A stretch of DNA of 64,000 bases from Xanthobacteraceae bacterium (GTDB lineage Bacteria; Pseudomonadota; Alphaproteobacteria; Rhizobiales; Xanthobacteraceae): assembly GCA_028290465.1 (NCBI GenBank), contig JAQGJU010000133.1:96966-160965 (forward strand). Direction: 5' to 3'. The notes under the pieces were generated by a model. It had not been told where the DNA came from. It saw only the letters and a list, made by a program, of their open reading frames with translations, and searched no databases. The position numbers were made by a program, and so were the translations under genes. Position 1 is the stretch's first letter. The number at the start of each line of letters is the position of its first letter. Shown here piece by piece: positions 42,925-52,500 of the stretch.

Positions 42925-43194
42925 ATGAGCAACGTGACACGCGCATTTGCAACGGCCGCAGAGCCGCTTCCCGACCACGAACAGAAACGGGCCGCGCTCG
43001 GCTATCTGAGCGAAGCCTGGGCCGAGGCCCGCCTCGACGGCATCGACGGCGACTGCCTGGCGCAGAGCTGCCTGTTCGCCGCCTTCGCCGAATTGGTCGC
43101 GACCTATGGCGAGGACGCCGCGGCGGTATTCGCCGAGGGTCTCGGCAACCGCATTCGCAACGGCGAGTTTTCGATCGATCTTCCGCGCCAATAG
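42925..43194 (+). CDS. Small conserved hypothetical protein
   Basis: 89 residues, helical: ALGYLSEAWAEARLDGIDGDCLAQ and FAAFAELVATYGEDAAAVF in outline. No domain of known function. Small proteins of this type are conserved in rhizobia next to similar genes. GTG 42922 is an alternative start one codon earlier. Confidence 0.65.
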   Translation: MSNVTRAFATAAEPLPDHEQKRAALGYLSEAWAEARLDGIDGDCLAQSCLFAAFAELVATYGEDAAAVFAEGLGNRIRNGEFSIDLPRQ

Positions 43195-43248
43195 GCGCCT
43201 TTCCTCACCTGTCCTGCTAGACTCGCCCGTTCCTAAGGACGGCGACTC

Positions 43249-43938
43249 ATGCATCTCCGCGCTTTTCCATTCGCTCTCGCGTTGCTGGCTGTCGTGACAG
43301 CCGACGGCCAGGCATTGGCGCAGAACGATGCGTTGACGCAGAACCGGGTCCGCACCGAGAGCTTCCGCGCCCCGATCGCCCCCGGCCAGCCGATCGCGCC
43401 GCCGGGCACCGCCACGCCAGATGAGTCTCCCAAACGCCGGCCCGGCGCGCCGCTGCCGCGCGCCGGCGCCGAAACGCCGCCGATCCTCACCGATCTGTCG
43501 CAACTGCCGGCACCGGTCGCCCGCACCCGCGACCGCATCCTGACGGCGGCGCGGTCCGGCGACCTCAACAAGCTGCTGACCGTGATGCAGATGAACGAGA
43601 CCCCGCCGGTGTTCTCGTTCGGCAACGAGCGCGATCCTGTCGCGTTCTGGAAGGCCGCCTACCCGGATTCCGCCGGCGTCGAGGTGCTGTCGACCCTGAT
43701 CACCATCCTGGAAACCGGCTATGTCCATGTCGATCAGGGCACGCCACAGGAAATGTACATGTGGCCGTATTTCGCGCGGCTGCCGATCAAGACGCTGACA
43801 GCGGACCAGAAGGTCGAGCTGTTCCGCATCATCACCGGCGCCGACTACAAGAACATGCAGGAGTCCGGCGCCTATGTGTTCTACCGGCTCGGCATCGCGC
43901 CGGACGGCGTCTGGCATTTCTTCGTCGCGGGAAACTGA
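43249..43938 (+). CDS. Secreted hypothetical protein
   Basis: 229 residues. A signal peptide covers about 1-24 (ending ALAQ). A Pro-rich linker follows (about 40-75), then a globular domain (about 85-229) with RTRDRILTAARSGDLNKLLTVMQMN, DPVAFWKAAYPDSAG and YVFYRLGIAPDGVWHFFVAG in outline. Its end is similar to periplasmic proteins of Hyphomicrobiales with no assigned role. Its TGA is immediately adjacent to the TGA of the convergent response regulator gene. Confidence 0.75.
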   Translation: MHLRAFPFALALLAVVTADGQALAQNDALTQNRVRTESFRAPIAPGQPIAPPGTATPDESPKRRPGAPLPRAGAETPPILTDLSQLPAPVARTRDRILTAARSGDLNKLLTVMQMNETPPVFSFGNERDPVAFWKAAYPDSAGVEVLSTLITILETGYVHVDQGTPQEMYMWPYFARLPIKTLTADQKVELFRIITGADYKNMQESGAYVFYRLGIAPDGVWHFFVAGN

Positions 43939-44730
43939 TCAGGCGAACGCAGACTCGCGAACGCCCTCCGATATAGACGGCACCGCAACGCCCCGCGCGC
44001 GCAAACCATAAAACCCGCGCAACACCCGGTCGATGTCCGGCGGATAGAACGGCTTTTTCAGGAACGCGGCGCCAAGCGCCCGCGCCCGCTCGACCAGCGC
44101 CGGCTCCTCGGTCGGGTTCATCATCACCACATCGATGCCGCGCGGCGCGCGCTTGAGTTCGGCCAGCGTGGCGAGGCCATCGAGGCCCGGCATATTGCAG
44201 TCCAGGAACACGAGGTTGAAGTGACCGTCCTTGGCCAGCTTCAGCGCCGTCATGCCGTCCGCGACATCCGTCACCTCGAGGCGAAACTGGCTGACCGCGA
44301 GAATTTTGCGCACCACGCAGCGGATGGTCGATGAATCGTCGACCACCAGCGCGCGTTTCGGCAGCCGCACCCGCAACAGCCGCGCCATCAGCTCGCGGGC
44401 CTCGTCGAGACTGGATGGCATCGCGGCCAGACCGTCGGCCTGCTCCGGTTCGTCATCGGCAGCGGTGCCGAGCACCGCCACGAAGGGCGGCCGGCGCGCC
44501 GCCTTGGCATGGCAGATCAGGTGCGCGCAGGCCTCAGGCCCCAGCGCCGCGTCCAGGCATACGAGATCGACGGGCTCATGCTTGAGAATGCCGCAGGCCT
44601 TGCGGCTGGTCGGCGCCTCGATCACCTCGACCGGCACCGGGGCCAGCGTTGCACCGTAACGCAGCAGGTCGCGGCCAGCGTCCTGTTCCGACACCACCAG
44701 CAAGCGCACGGATACCAGATCGTCGCCCAT
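43939..44730 (-). CDS. Response regulator with two receiver domains, no output domain
   Basis: 263 residues. The N-terminal receiver (about 5-120) keeps a central Asp (LVCLDAALG) but the acidic pocket reads VVSEQ and the switch Lys is missing, so it is degenerate. The C-terminal receiver (about 125-245) is intact: VVDDSST, phosphoacceptor Asp in FLDCNMPGLDG, and Lys in FLKKPF. No DNA-binding or enzymatic output domain is present, so it likely signals through protein contacts. Start 44730 (MGDDLVS) has GGGGA upstream. No histidine kinase is adjacent. Confidence 0.88.
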   Translation of the reverse strand: MGDDLVSVRLLVVSEQDAGRDLLRYGATLAPVPVEVIEAPTSRKACGILKHEPVDLVCLDAALGPEACAHLICHAKAARRPPFVAVLGTAADDEPEQADGLAAMPSSLDEARELMARLLRVRLPKRALVVDDSSTIRCVVRKILAVSQFRLEVTDVADGMTALKLAKDGHFNLVFLDCNMPGLDGLATLAELKRAPRGIDVVMMNPTEEPALVERARALGAAFLKKPFYPPDIDRVLRGFYGLRARGVAVPSISEGVRESAFA

Positions 44731-44995
44731 TTGGGTCCCCACCCGCGTCCCCCGACGCACGTCAAGGATGCGGCGGAGTCCGTTTCCACCGAGTGAACGC
44801 CATCATCACGCTACCGTGTATGGATAAGGAGATGCGTATTATGCGCCGAAATTGACGATTACGGCCGGCATAGGCTTCCAGAAACCTCACCGCTTGCTCT
44901 GCGACGGGGCGGTCAGTTCGCCCTGCCGTCATAGGGCACCAGCCGGCCGCGCGCTGCGCCTTACGTTCCACTGCGATTTCTGGCAAGAGACTCTA

Positions 44996-45931
44996 ATGCA
45001 AAGTTCGATGCAGGCAGCGCTTCTTCCCGACCGCGGTATCGTCAAGGTGGCGGGCGACGACGCCCGCAAGTTCCTCAACGGGCTGATCACGGCCGACGTC
45101 GACAAGGCATCGCCGGCGCAGCCCGTTTTCGCCGCGCTGCTGACGCCGCAGGGCAAGATCATCACCGATTTCATTGTGGTCGAGGCGCCGCCCGAGGACG
45201 GCGGCGGCTTCTTCCTGGATGTGCCGCGCGCGCTGGCGCCGGCTTTGGTGATGCGGCTCGGTTTCTACAAGCTGCGCGCCAAGATCACGGTCGAGGATTT
45301 GTCCGCCACGCTCGGCGTGCTGGCGATCTGGAATGGCGCGGGCAGGACCGAATACGGCCTATGTTACCCGGACCCGCGACTGCCGGCGCTCGGCATGCGC
45401 TGCGTGCTGCCGCCGCCGGTCGCAGCCGATGCCGCCGCCGACCTTAACGCCGAACTAGTCGATGCGGCGCAATACGAGGCCCACCGGATCGCACTCGGCG
45501 TGCCGCGCGGCGGCGTCGATTTCATCTATGGCGATGCGTTTCCGCACGAGACCGACATGGACCAGTTGGCCGGGGTCGATTTCCACAAGGGCTGCTATGT
45601 CGGCCAGGAAGTCGTGTCGCGGGTCGAGCATCGCGGCACCGCCCGCAGCCGCGTGGTGCCGGTCGCGTTCGAGGGCGGCGCGCCGGAGACCGGCCTGCCG
45701 GTGATGGCCGGCGACAAGCAGATCGGCAATATGGGATCGAGCGCTGACGGGCACGGCCTCGCGATGCTGCGGCTCGACCGGGTGGCGGACGCCCAGGCCG
45801 CCGGCACCCCGATCACGGCCGGCGGCATCCCGCTGACCCTGGTGAAGCCCGACTGGGTCCGGTTTGCGTGGCCGGGCGAACGCCGGGCTAACTCGCCGCT
45901 TTCACGACCTTCGGGAAGCTTTGCCGTTTGA
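44996..45931 (+). CDS. ygfZ: YgfZ/GcvT-like folate-binding protein (Fe-S cluster maintenance)
   Basis: 311 residues of the YgfZ family, homologous to the T-protein of glycine cleavage. Contains LPDRGIVKVAGDDARKFLNG in outline near the N-terminus, GVPRGGVDFIYGDAFPHE and the diagnostic motif KGCYVGQEVVSR with the conserved Cys. YgfZ proteins bind folate and help maintain or repair certain Fe-S enzymes. ATG 44996 has AAGAGA upstream; the frame is open further upstream but unconserved. Followed by a small gene and tag. Confidence 0.93.
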   Translation: MQSSMQAALLPDRGIVKVAGDDARKFLNGLITADVDKASPAQPVFAALLTPQGKIITDFIVVEAPPEDGGGFFLDVPRALAPALVMRLGFYKLRAKITVEDLSATLGVLAIWNGAGRTEYGLCYPDPRLPALGMRCVLPPPVAADAAADLNAELVDAAQYEAHRIALGVPRGGVDFIYGDAFPHETDMDQLAGVDFHKGCYVGQEVVSRVEHRGTARSRVVPVAFEGGAPETGLPVMAGDKQIGNMGSSADGHGLAMLRLDRVADAQAAGTPITAGGIPLTLVKPDWVRFAWPGERRANSPLSRPSGSFAV

Positions 45932-45988
45932 TGCCAATGCCTATCGCCACTTTGTCGATCCGTTTCCGCGCTTGGAAAGGAATGCCGC

Positions 45989-46165
45989 ATGATCAAGCTG
46001 CACTATCGGCCTCCGGAAATCCGCGACAAAATCCACGACATGCCGTTTGTGCCGGGCGGCGCGCCGCTCTGCAGCGATCATGTGGAAGCGGCCGAAAACT
46101 GCACCTGCGGCATGCCCGATGAGGTGCGCACGATCATCCTGCGGAGCGTCATGAAGCGCGGTTGA
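45989..46165 (+). CDS. Small Cys-containing protein
   Basis: 58 residues: MIKLHYRPPEIRDKIHDMPF, then GGAPLCSDHVEAAENCTCGMPDEV and a basic end SVMKRG. Three Cys (28, 39, 41 by count) could form a metal site. A GGAAAGGA stretch lies about nine bases upstream. The gene is short but the composition and position between ygfZ and tag support a real small protein. No family is recognised. Confidence 0.5.
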   Translation: MIKLHYRPPEIRDKIHDMPFVPGGAPLCSDHVEAAENCTCGMPDEVRTIILRSVMKRG

Positions 46166-46209
46166 GCGGGTGGCTGTCCGGCCGGCGATCCATGTATATG
46201 ATCCCGGCC

Positions 46210-46827
46210 ATGACCGACTCATCCTCCGCTATCTTCCAGGACGACGGCTTGAAGCGTTGCGCCTGGCCGAAGACCGACCCGCTCTATGTCGCCTATCACG
46301 ACACCGAATGGGGCGTGCCGGAATATGACGACCGCGCGCTGTTCGAAAAACTGCTGCTGGACGGTTTCCAGGCCGGCCTGTCCTGGATCACCATCCTGCG
46401 CAAGCGCGACAATTTCCGTAAAGCCTTTGACGGCTTCGTGCCGGAAAAGATCGTGCGCTATTCGCCGAAGAAAATCGAAAAGCTGATGCTGGACGCCGGC
46501 ATCGTGCGCAACCGGATGAAGATCGAGGGCGCGGTGCTGTCGGCGCGCGCCTATCTCGACGCGATGGACAAAGGACCGGGATTTTCGACGCTGTTGTGGG
46601 ACTTCGTCGATGGCGAGCCGCAGCAGCATCGCATCAAGGCCACCGGCCAGACGCCGACCGAATCTCCTGAGTCTAAGGCGATGTCGAAGGAATTGATTAA
46701 GCGCGGCTTCAAGTTCGTCGGCCCGACCATCGTCTACGCCTTCATGCAGGCCACCGGCATGGTCAACGATCATCTGGTGAGCTGCCACCGGCATGACGCC
46801 TGCGCCAAGCTGGCCCGGCCGCGCTGA
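46210..46827 (+). CDS. tag: DNA-3-methyladenine glycosylase I
   Basis: 205 residues. Removes 3-methyladenine from alkylated DNA. Family signatures: KRCAWPKTDPLYVAYHDTEWG near the N-terminus in outline (Cys and the TEWG block), LLLDGFQAGLSWITIL, and the C-terminal zinc-site region VNDHLVSCHRHDAC. Start ATG 46210. The next gene begins inside its stop codon (ATGA-type overlap), showing translational coupling. Confidence 0.96.
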   Translation: MTDSSSAIFQDDGLKRCAWPKTDPLYVAYHDTEWGVPEYDDRALFEKLLLDGFQAGLSWITILRKRDNFRKAFDGFVPEKIVRYSPKKIEKLMLDAGIVRNRMKIEGAVLSARAYLDAMDKGPGFSTLLWDFVDGEPQQHRIKATGQTPTESPESKAMSKELIKRGFKFVGPTIVYAFMQATGMVNDHLVSCHRHDACAKLARPR

Positions 46828-47432
46828 TGGCGAAGCGCGCGGCGCATTCCCGCGCGTGGCAGCGCATGCTGTCGGGGCGGCGGCTTGATCTCCTCGACCC
46901 CTCGCCGCTCGATGTCGAGATCGCCGACATCGCGCACGGCCTTGCCCGCGTCGCGCGCTGGAACGGCCAGACCGAGGGCGACCATATTTTCTCGGTCGCC
47001 CAGCATACGCTGCTGGTTGAATTAATGGCGAAGCGCCAGACCGGCGGCCTCGACCGCCGGCTTGGCCTCGCGCTGCTGCTGCACGACGCGCCCGAATACG
47101 TCATCGGCGACATGATTACGCCGTTCAAGGCGGTGATCGGCGACGCTTATAAAGTGGTCGAGAAGCGTCTGCTGGCGGCGATCCACCTGCGCTTTGGCTT
47201 GCCGCCCGAACTGCCGAAGGATTTGGAAAAGCTGATCAAGGCCGCCGACCGCGCCGCCGCCTATCTGGAGGCCACCAAGCTGGCCGGCTTCGCGCCGGCC
47301 GAAGCCAAGAAATTCTTCGGCGAGCCGCCCGATCTGCCGGCCGCCACCGTCCGCGAATACCTGACGCCGTGGCCAGCCGGCACCGCCGAAGCCCGCTATC
47401 TGGCGCGGTTTGAGACGCTGGCGGCGGAGTGA
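46827..47432 (+). CDS. HD-domain hydrolase (YfbR/5'-nucleotidase-like)
   Basis: 201 residues. HD-domain phosphohydrolase with the metal motif H...HD: SVAQHTLLVE (His) and LLLHDAPEYVIGD (His-Asp), then the distal Asp in KAADRAAAY. The arrangement resembles YfbR-type deoxyribonucleoside 5'-monophosphatases. The ATG overlaps the stop codon of tag by one base. The adjacency of a DNA repair glycosylase and a nucleotide phosphatase suggests nucleotide pool or repair housekeeping. Confidence 0.88.
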   Translation: MAKRAAHSRAWQRMLSGRRLDLLDPSPLDVEIADIAHGLARVARWNGQTEGDHIFSVAQHTLLVELMAKRQTGGLDRRLGLALLLHDAPEYVIGDMITPFKAVIGDAYKVVEKRLLAAIHLRFGLPPELPKDLEKLIKAADRAAAYLEATKLAGFAPAEAKKFFGEPPDLPAATVREYLTPWPAGTAEARYLARFETLAAE

Positions 47433-47484
47433 CCAAGAAACGGCCGGGTTCATTTTAGCCCGCAATGGCTCTATATGGGGACCC

Positions 47485-47991
47485 ATGATTCACGTCTGTT
47501 CACTGTCCCGTCTGCACGACACGGTCGCCGAAACCGGCGCCCGCCATGTCGTTACCCTGTTGGCCAATCAGACCCGGGTGGCGGCGCTGCCCGGCATCGA
47601 CGTCGCCAACCATTTGCGGCTGCAACTCGACGACATCGCCGATCCGGCCGAGAATATGATCGTACCGGTCGACCAGCATATCGACGACCTGCTGCGGTTC
47701 GTGCGCGCCTGGGACCGCTCGACGCCGCTGGTGGTGCATTGCTGGGCCGGCATCAGCCGCTCAACCGCCGGCGCCTTCACGACGGTCTGCGCCCTGGCAC
47801 CGCACCGCACCGAGCTCTCGATTGCGCAGGCGCTGCGCCGCGCCTCGCCGACGGCATCGCCGAACCGCCGCCTGATCGCGATCGCCGATCGGGCGCTTGG
47901 CCGCGACGGCCGCATGGTGGCGGCGATCGAGGCGATCGGCAGTGGGATCGCGGCCGACGAGGCCGTGCCGTTCCGGCTCGATATCGAGTAG
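47485..47991 (+). CDS. Protein tyrosine/dual-specificity phosphatase-like protein
   Basis: 168 residues. The C-x5-R active-site loop is present as HCWAGISRST at about residues 83-92. The general-acid region lies near DDIADPAENM. The family (COG5350) is annotated as predicted protein tyrosine phosphatase in alphaproteobacteria. ATG 47485 has GGGGA upstream. Followed three bases later by the NAD regulator gene. Confidence 0.88.
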   Translation: MIHVCSLSRLHDTVAETGARHVVTLLANQTRVAALPGIDVANHLRLQLDDIADPAENMIVPVDQHIDDLLRFVRAWDRSTPLVVHCWAGISRSTAGAFTTVCALAPHRTELSIAQALRRASPTASPNRRLIAIADRALGRDGRMVAAIEAIGSGIAADEAVPFRLDIE

Positions 47992-47994
47992 CCG

Positions 47995-48993
47995 ATGGCC
48001 GCCAAACCCGCCGGCAAGCCCGAAAAGCCGAGCGAGACGCGGCTGACTCCGATCGAGATCGGCCTGACCGCCGCCATCGTCGCGGTCGAGGCCGGCGATC
48101 CGGCGATCCTGGTGGCCGGCGAAGGCCTGCCGTTCGGCCCGTTCGATCCGCTGGCGCACCGCACCTTCGAAATCGGACTGCGCGACTGGGTCGAGGCGCA
48201 GACGGGTCTTCGCGTCGGCTATGTCGAGCAGCTCTATACGTTTGGCGACCGCGGCCGCCATGCGCAGCCGGACGATACCGATGCCCATGTGGTGTCGATC
48301 GGCTATCTGGCGCTGAGCCGCCTGCCCGATACCGTCGGCGTGCTACGCGCCGCCGGCGCCGGCTTCCGGCCGTGGTATCGTTTCTTCCCGTGGGAGGACT
48401 GGCGCGAAGGCCGACCCGATATTCTCGACGCCACCATCCTGCCTCTACTGCAGGACTGGGCCAGCGCCAAAGCGTCGCCCAGCGAACCCGGCCGCGCGCT
48501 TGGCCGGCGCGAGCGCGTGCGGCTGTATTTCGGTCCGGGCGGCACCGCCTGGGACGAGGAGCGCGTGCTCGACCGTTATGAGCTGCTGTACGAGGCCGGC
48601 CTGATCGAAGAGGCGCGGCGCGACGGCCGTCCGGCCGCGCTGGCCCGCGATCCGTTCCCGGCGCTCGGCGAACCGATGCGGTTCGACCATCGCCGGATTC
48701 TCGCGACCGCCATTGCCCGATTGCGCGCCAAATTGAAATACCGGCCGCTGGTGTTCGAACTGATGCCGGCCGAATTCACCCTGACCGAGTTGCAGCACAC
48801 CGTCGAGGCGATCTCGGGACGCCATCTGCACAAACAGAATTTCCGCCGCCTGGTCGAAAGCGCCTCGCTGGTCGAGCCGACCGGCGAGATGTCGACCGCG
48901 ACCGGCGGCCGGCCGGCGGCGCTGTTCCGCTTCCGCCACGAAGTGGTGCGCGAGCGCCCGGCCCCGGGCCTGCGGCTCGGGGGAAGAAGCTGA
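47995..48993 (+). CDS. NrtR-like NAD regulator (Nudix domain plus winged helix)
   Basis: 332 residues. The N-terminal half (about 20-180) has a Nudix-like fold with GLTAAIVAVEAGDPAILV and TFEIGLRDWVEAQTGL, but the catalytic Nudix box is degenerate. The C-terminal part (about 215-310) has the NrtR-type winged helix LKYRPLVFELMPAEFTLTELQ, HLHKQNFRRLVE and TGGRPAALFRF. Such proteins usually repress NAD salvage or synthesis genes on sensing ADP-ribose. No NAD gene is in the window, so its targets are elsewhere. Co-directional with the phosphatase gene. Confidence 0.85.
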   Translation: MAAKPAGKPEKPSETRLTPIEIGLTAAIVAVEAGDPAILVAGEGLPFGPFDPLAHRTFEIGLRDWVEAQTGLRVGYVEQLYTFGDRGRHAQPDDTDAHVVSIGYLALSRLPDTVGVLRAAGAGFRPWYRFFPWEDWREGRPDILDATILPLLQDWASAKASPSEPGRALGRRERVRLYFGPGGTAWDEERVLDRYELLYEAGLIEEARRDGRPAALARDPFPALGEPMRFDHRRILATAIARLRAKLKYRPLVFELMPAEFTLTELQHTVEAISGRHLHKQNFRRLVESASLVEPTGEMSTATGGRPAALFRFRHEVVRERPAPGLRLGGRS

Positions 48994-49058
48994 GGACCAG
49001 TACGGAAGGCAAGAGCCTTGTCGTGGGCTGTTCCGTCATCCTGCGTAGTGCCGCCCCA

Positions 49059-49337
49059 TCACCTCACATAGCGCCGATGGCTGCGCTTGACCCGGCGCGG
49101 TTCATACCGTGCGGAATCATAAAACGGATTTGGCTGACAAAAGCCGCCGACGCCGCTCACCGTCGCCATGCATTGAGCCCGAGTCGCGAAGTAGCAATTC
49201 GTGCTGCCACCGCCACGCCCGCTATATTGGGCGCACCAACGGTAGTCATAAGCCGACTGCGCGTTTGCTGGTGTCGTCAAGCCGAACGCCGTCATGGCGG
49301 CTGCCGACGCTAGAACCGCGATCAATGTTTTTCGCAT
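49059..49337 (-). CDS. DUF3551 small secreted protein
   Basis: 92 residues with a signal peptide (about 1-26, ending ANAQ) and a DUF3551 body: YDYRWCAQYSGRGGGSTNCYFATRAQCMATVSGVGGFCQPNP in outline, four Cys in the typical order. The family is abundant in Bradyrhizobium and relatives; function unknown. It is divergent from the DUF2339 gene with a gap of about 250 bases. Confidence 0.9.
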   Translation of the reverse strand: MRKTLIAVLASAAAMTAFGLTTPANAQSAYDYRWCAQYSGRGGGSTNCYFATRAQCMATVSGVGGFCQPNPFYDSARYEPRRVKRSHRRYVR

Positions 49338-49584
49338 GGTACCGTCCTGTCATGGCTGGACGCGCGATGCCGCGCATAACGCCGATAATGCTCTCCGCAC
49401 AATAAGGGCTGAAAGCGCGTTTCGTTTCGCGCGCCGCCGTCATCTTTTCGCGAGGTGAAGCCCATCGAGTTCGCCGCTTTAGGCTATCGGCACGCCTCCG
49501 ACGTTCGCCAGACATACCCCCAGGCGATTGTTCCCGACGCACGGATCGGTAGCATGTAGCAGCATCGTAACCGGGGGGTGATTC

Positions 49585-52500
49585 GTGTGGTTCTTCGGCT
49601 TCCTGTTGATCATCGCCTATTTGGTGCTGCCGATCATCACCCTGGTGATGATCAGCGGCCATCGCGAGCGTTTCGACCGGCTCGGGCGGACGCTAGCCGC
49701 GATGCAGAGCCAGTTGGCGTTCATCACGGATCGGCTGAACCAATTGCAGCGCGCGGCGTTGCCGCCGTCTTCACCGCCCGCGCCCAGCGTCGAGCCGATC
49801 GCTCCGAAGCCGCCTGAGCCCGAGGCGGCGGCGATGCCGCCCGCCCCCGTACCGCCGCCGCCCGCGCCCGAGATACCCGAGCCCGTCACCCCACAGCCTG
49901 CCGTCACCATGCCGGCTGCGAGCACCGTACCAACCATCTCCTCGCCGCTGCTGCCCGAGCCAGACCAAGGCGCTCTCACGCCGGAGGCCGAGCAGGCCGT
50001 CGAGCGCGCGATCGAGCGCGCCCTGGAGCCAGAGGCGGCCGGGCCGAGTTCGTCCGCCCCCGAACCGCCGATCGAGCCACCGGCCACGCCGCCCGCCCAA
50101 CCGTCAGCGGCGCCGGAAAGACTACCATTCAGCGACGCTGCATTCGGGGCACTCTTCAGCGCCGCCGCATCCAAAGACTCGCCGCCCAACCCACCGTCAT
50201 CCGGGCCCGATTTCGCCGATCTCGAAAAGCGCTTCGGCACCCAATGGGTGGTCTGGGTCGGCGGACTGGCGCTGGCGTTGGGCGGCATCTTTCTGGTGCG
50301 CTATTCCATCGAGCAAGGCCTGTTCACGCCGGCGCTGCGCATCCTGTTCGGCGCGCTGCTCGCATTCATACTGGTCGGCCTCGGCGAATTGGCGCGGCGC
50401 CGCGAACAAGTCGCACCTCTCACCGATCTGACGAACGCGCATATCCCGGCCATTCTGACGGCGGTCGGCACCACCATCGCGTATGCGGACGTCTATGCGG
50501 CCTATGCGCTGTATGAATTCGTTTCGCCGGCCTTTGCGTTTGTGCTGCTCGGCATCGTCGCGCTCGCCACGCTGGCGGCGGCGTTGCTGCACGGCCCGGC
50601 GCTGGCCGGCCTCGGCCTGATCGGCGCTTACGTGACGCCGGCGCTGGTCTCGGCCAACGCGCCGAATTACTGGACGCTCTATGTCTATCTGGCGGTCGTG
50701 TCCGCCGCCGCCTATGCGCTGGCGCGCGTGCGGATGTGGCGGTGGCTCGCGATCACCGCGGCGACCCTGTCGATCCTGTGGATGTTTGTCGGCATCGCCG
50801 ACCCGACCAACGGCTCGCTGTCGGCGCATGCGTTCTTTGCCGTCGCCGGCTTCGCGCTGGCGTCCGTGTTCATCGTGGCCGGCCTGTGGCACGGACCAGC
50901 CGCGGAACCCGGCCGTGTCGAACCGGTGTCGTGCGGCGTGCTCGCCGGCTATCTGTTCGGCGCCTTCATGCTGGTGATGGCGACCGCGCATGCCCCGCTG
51001 TCCCTCATTACCTTGGCCGCGTTGATCGCCGCCACGGTCGCCATCACCTGGCGCACCGAAGCCACGATGCTGGCGGTGCCGGCCGCCGCCATCCTGGGCG
51101 TGCTGGTCGTGATCCATTGGGCGCTCGACTATCGCTTTTTACTGCTGGTCGGGCCGAACAGTCCGTTCGCCGGCATCCCGCTGCGCGTCGAACTGATCGG
51201 CCTCAGTCAACACCTCGGCTTCGCGGTGGTCATCGCGGCGCTGTTCGGCGCCGCCGGCTTCCAGGCGCAGGGCCGCACCGAGCAGCCGCCCTTCGCCCTG
51301 GTCTGGTCGGTCACCGCGGTCGCGACGCCGATCGTCATCCTGATCGCGTTGTATTTCCGGATCGCCGAACTGGAGCGTTCGCTGCCGTTCGCCGGCGTGG
51401 CGCTGATCCTGGCGGCGCTGTTTGCGCTGGCCACCGAACGGCTGATCCATCGCGAGCCCAAATCTGCCACGAAGGACTCCGGCACGCTGGACTCCGCCGC
51501 GATCTTCGCGGTCGGCGCCATCGCGGCGCTGGCATTGGCGCTGACCTTCGCGCTCGAACGCGGCTGGCTCACGGTGGCGCTCGCCCTGATGGCGCCCGGC
51601 ATCGCGTTCGTGGCGGATAAACGTCCGATCCCCATGCTGCGCAAGCTGTGCGGCGTCATTGCTGCCCTGGTGCTGGCCCGCGTGGCGTGGAATCCGAGCA
51701 TCGTCGGCAGCGATGTCGGCACCACGCCGATCTTCAACTGGCTGCTGTGGGGCTATGGCGTGCCGGCGCTGTCGTTCTGGGCCGCCGGCCATCTGCTGCG
51801 GCGCCGCGCCGACGACGGGTCGTCGCGTTCGGTCGACTCGGCCGCGATCCTGTTCGTGGCGCTCACGGCGTTCCTGGAGATCCGCCATCTGATGAACGAT
51901 GGCGACATCTTCCGGCCGTCGGCGGGGCTTGGCGAACTGGGCCTGCAGATTTCGACCGGTCTCGCGATGACCATCGGGCTGGAACATCTGCGCGGCCGCA
52001 GCGGCAGCATCATACACGACTACGGCGCCCGCATCTTCGTCGCGCTGGCCTTCGTCGGCATCGTGTTCGGTCTGGCCGTCAACGAAAATCCGCTGCGCAC
52101 CGGCGAGCCGGTCGGCGGCCTGTTCTTCAATTACATCCTGCTCGGCTACGCCATTCCGGCGGTGCTGATGGGTGTGCTGGCGCGCACGGTCAAACACAGC
52201 CGGCCGCCGCCGTACTATCTGATCGCGGCCATCACCGCGATCGTGCTGGCGCTGGCTTATCTCAGCCTCGAAGTCCGCACCCTGTTCCACGGCGCGATAC
52301 TGTCGGCGCCATTTGTCACGGATGCGGAAGACTACACGTATTCGGCGGTGTGGCTCGGCTTCGGCGTCGCGCTGCTGGTCGCCGGCGTGCTGCTCCGTTC
52401 GCAACCGGCGCGCTTTGCCTCTGCGGCCGTCGTGACGCTGACCATCGCCAAGGTGTTCCTGCACGATCTGGCCGGCGTGCAGGGCATCTACCGGGCGTTC

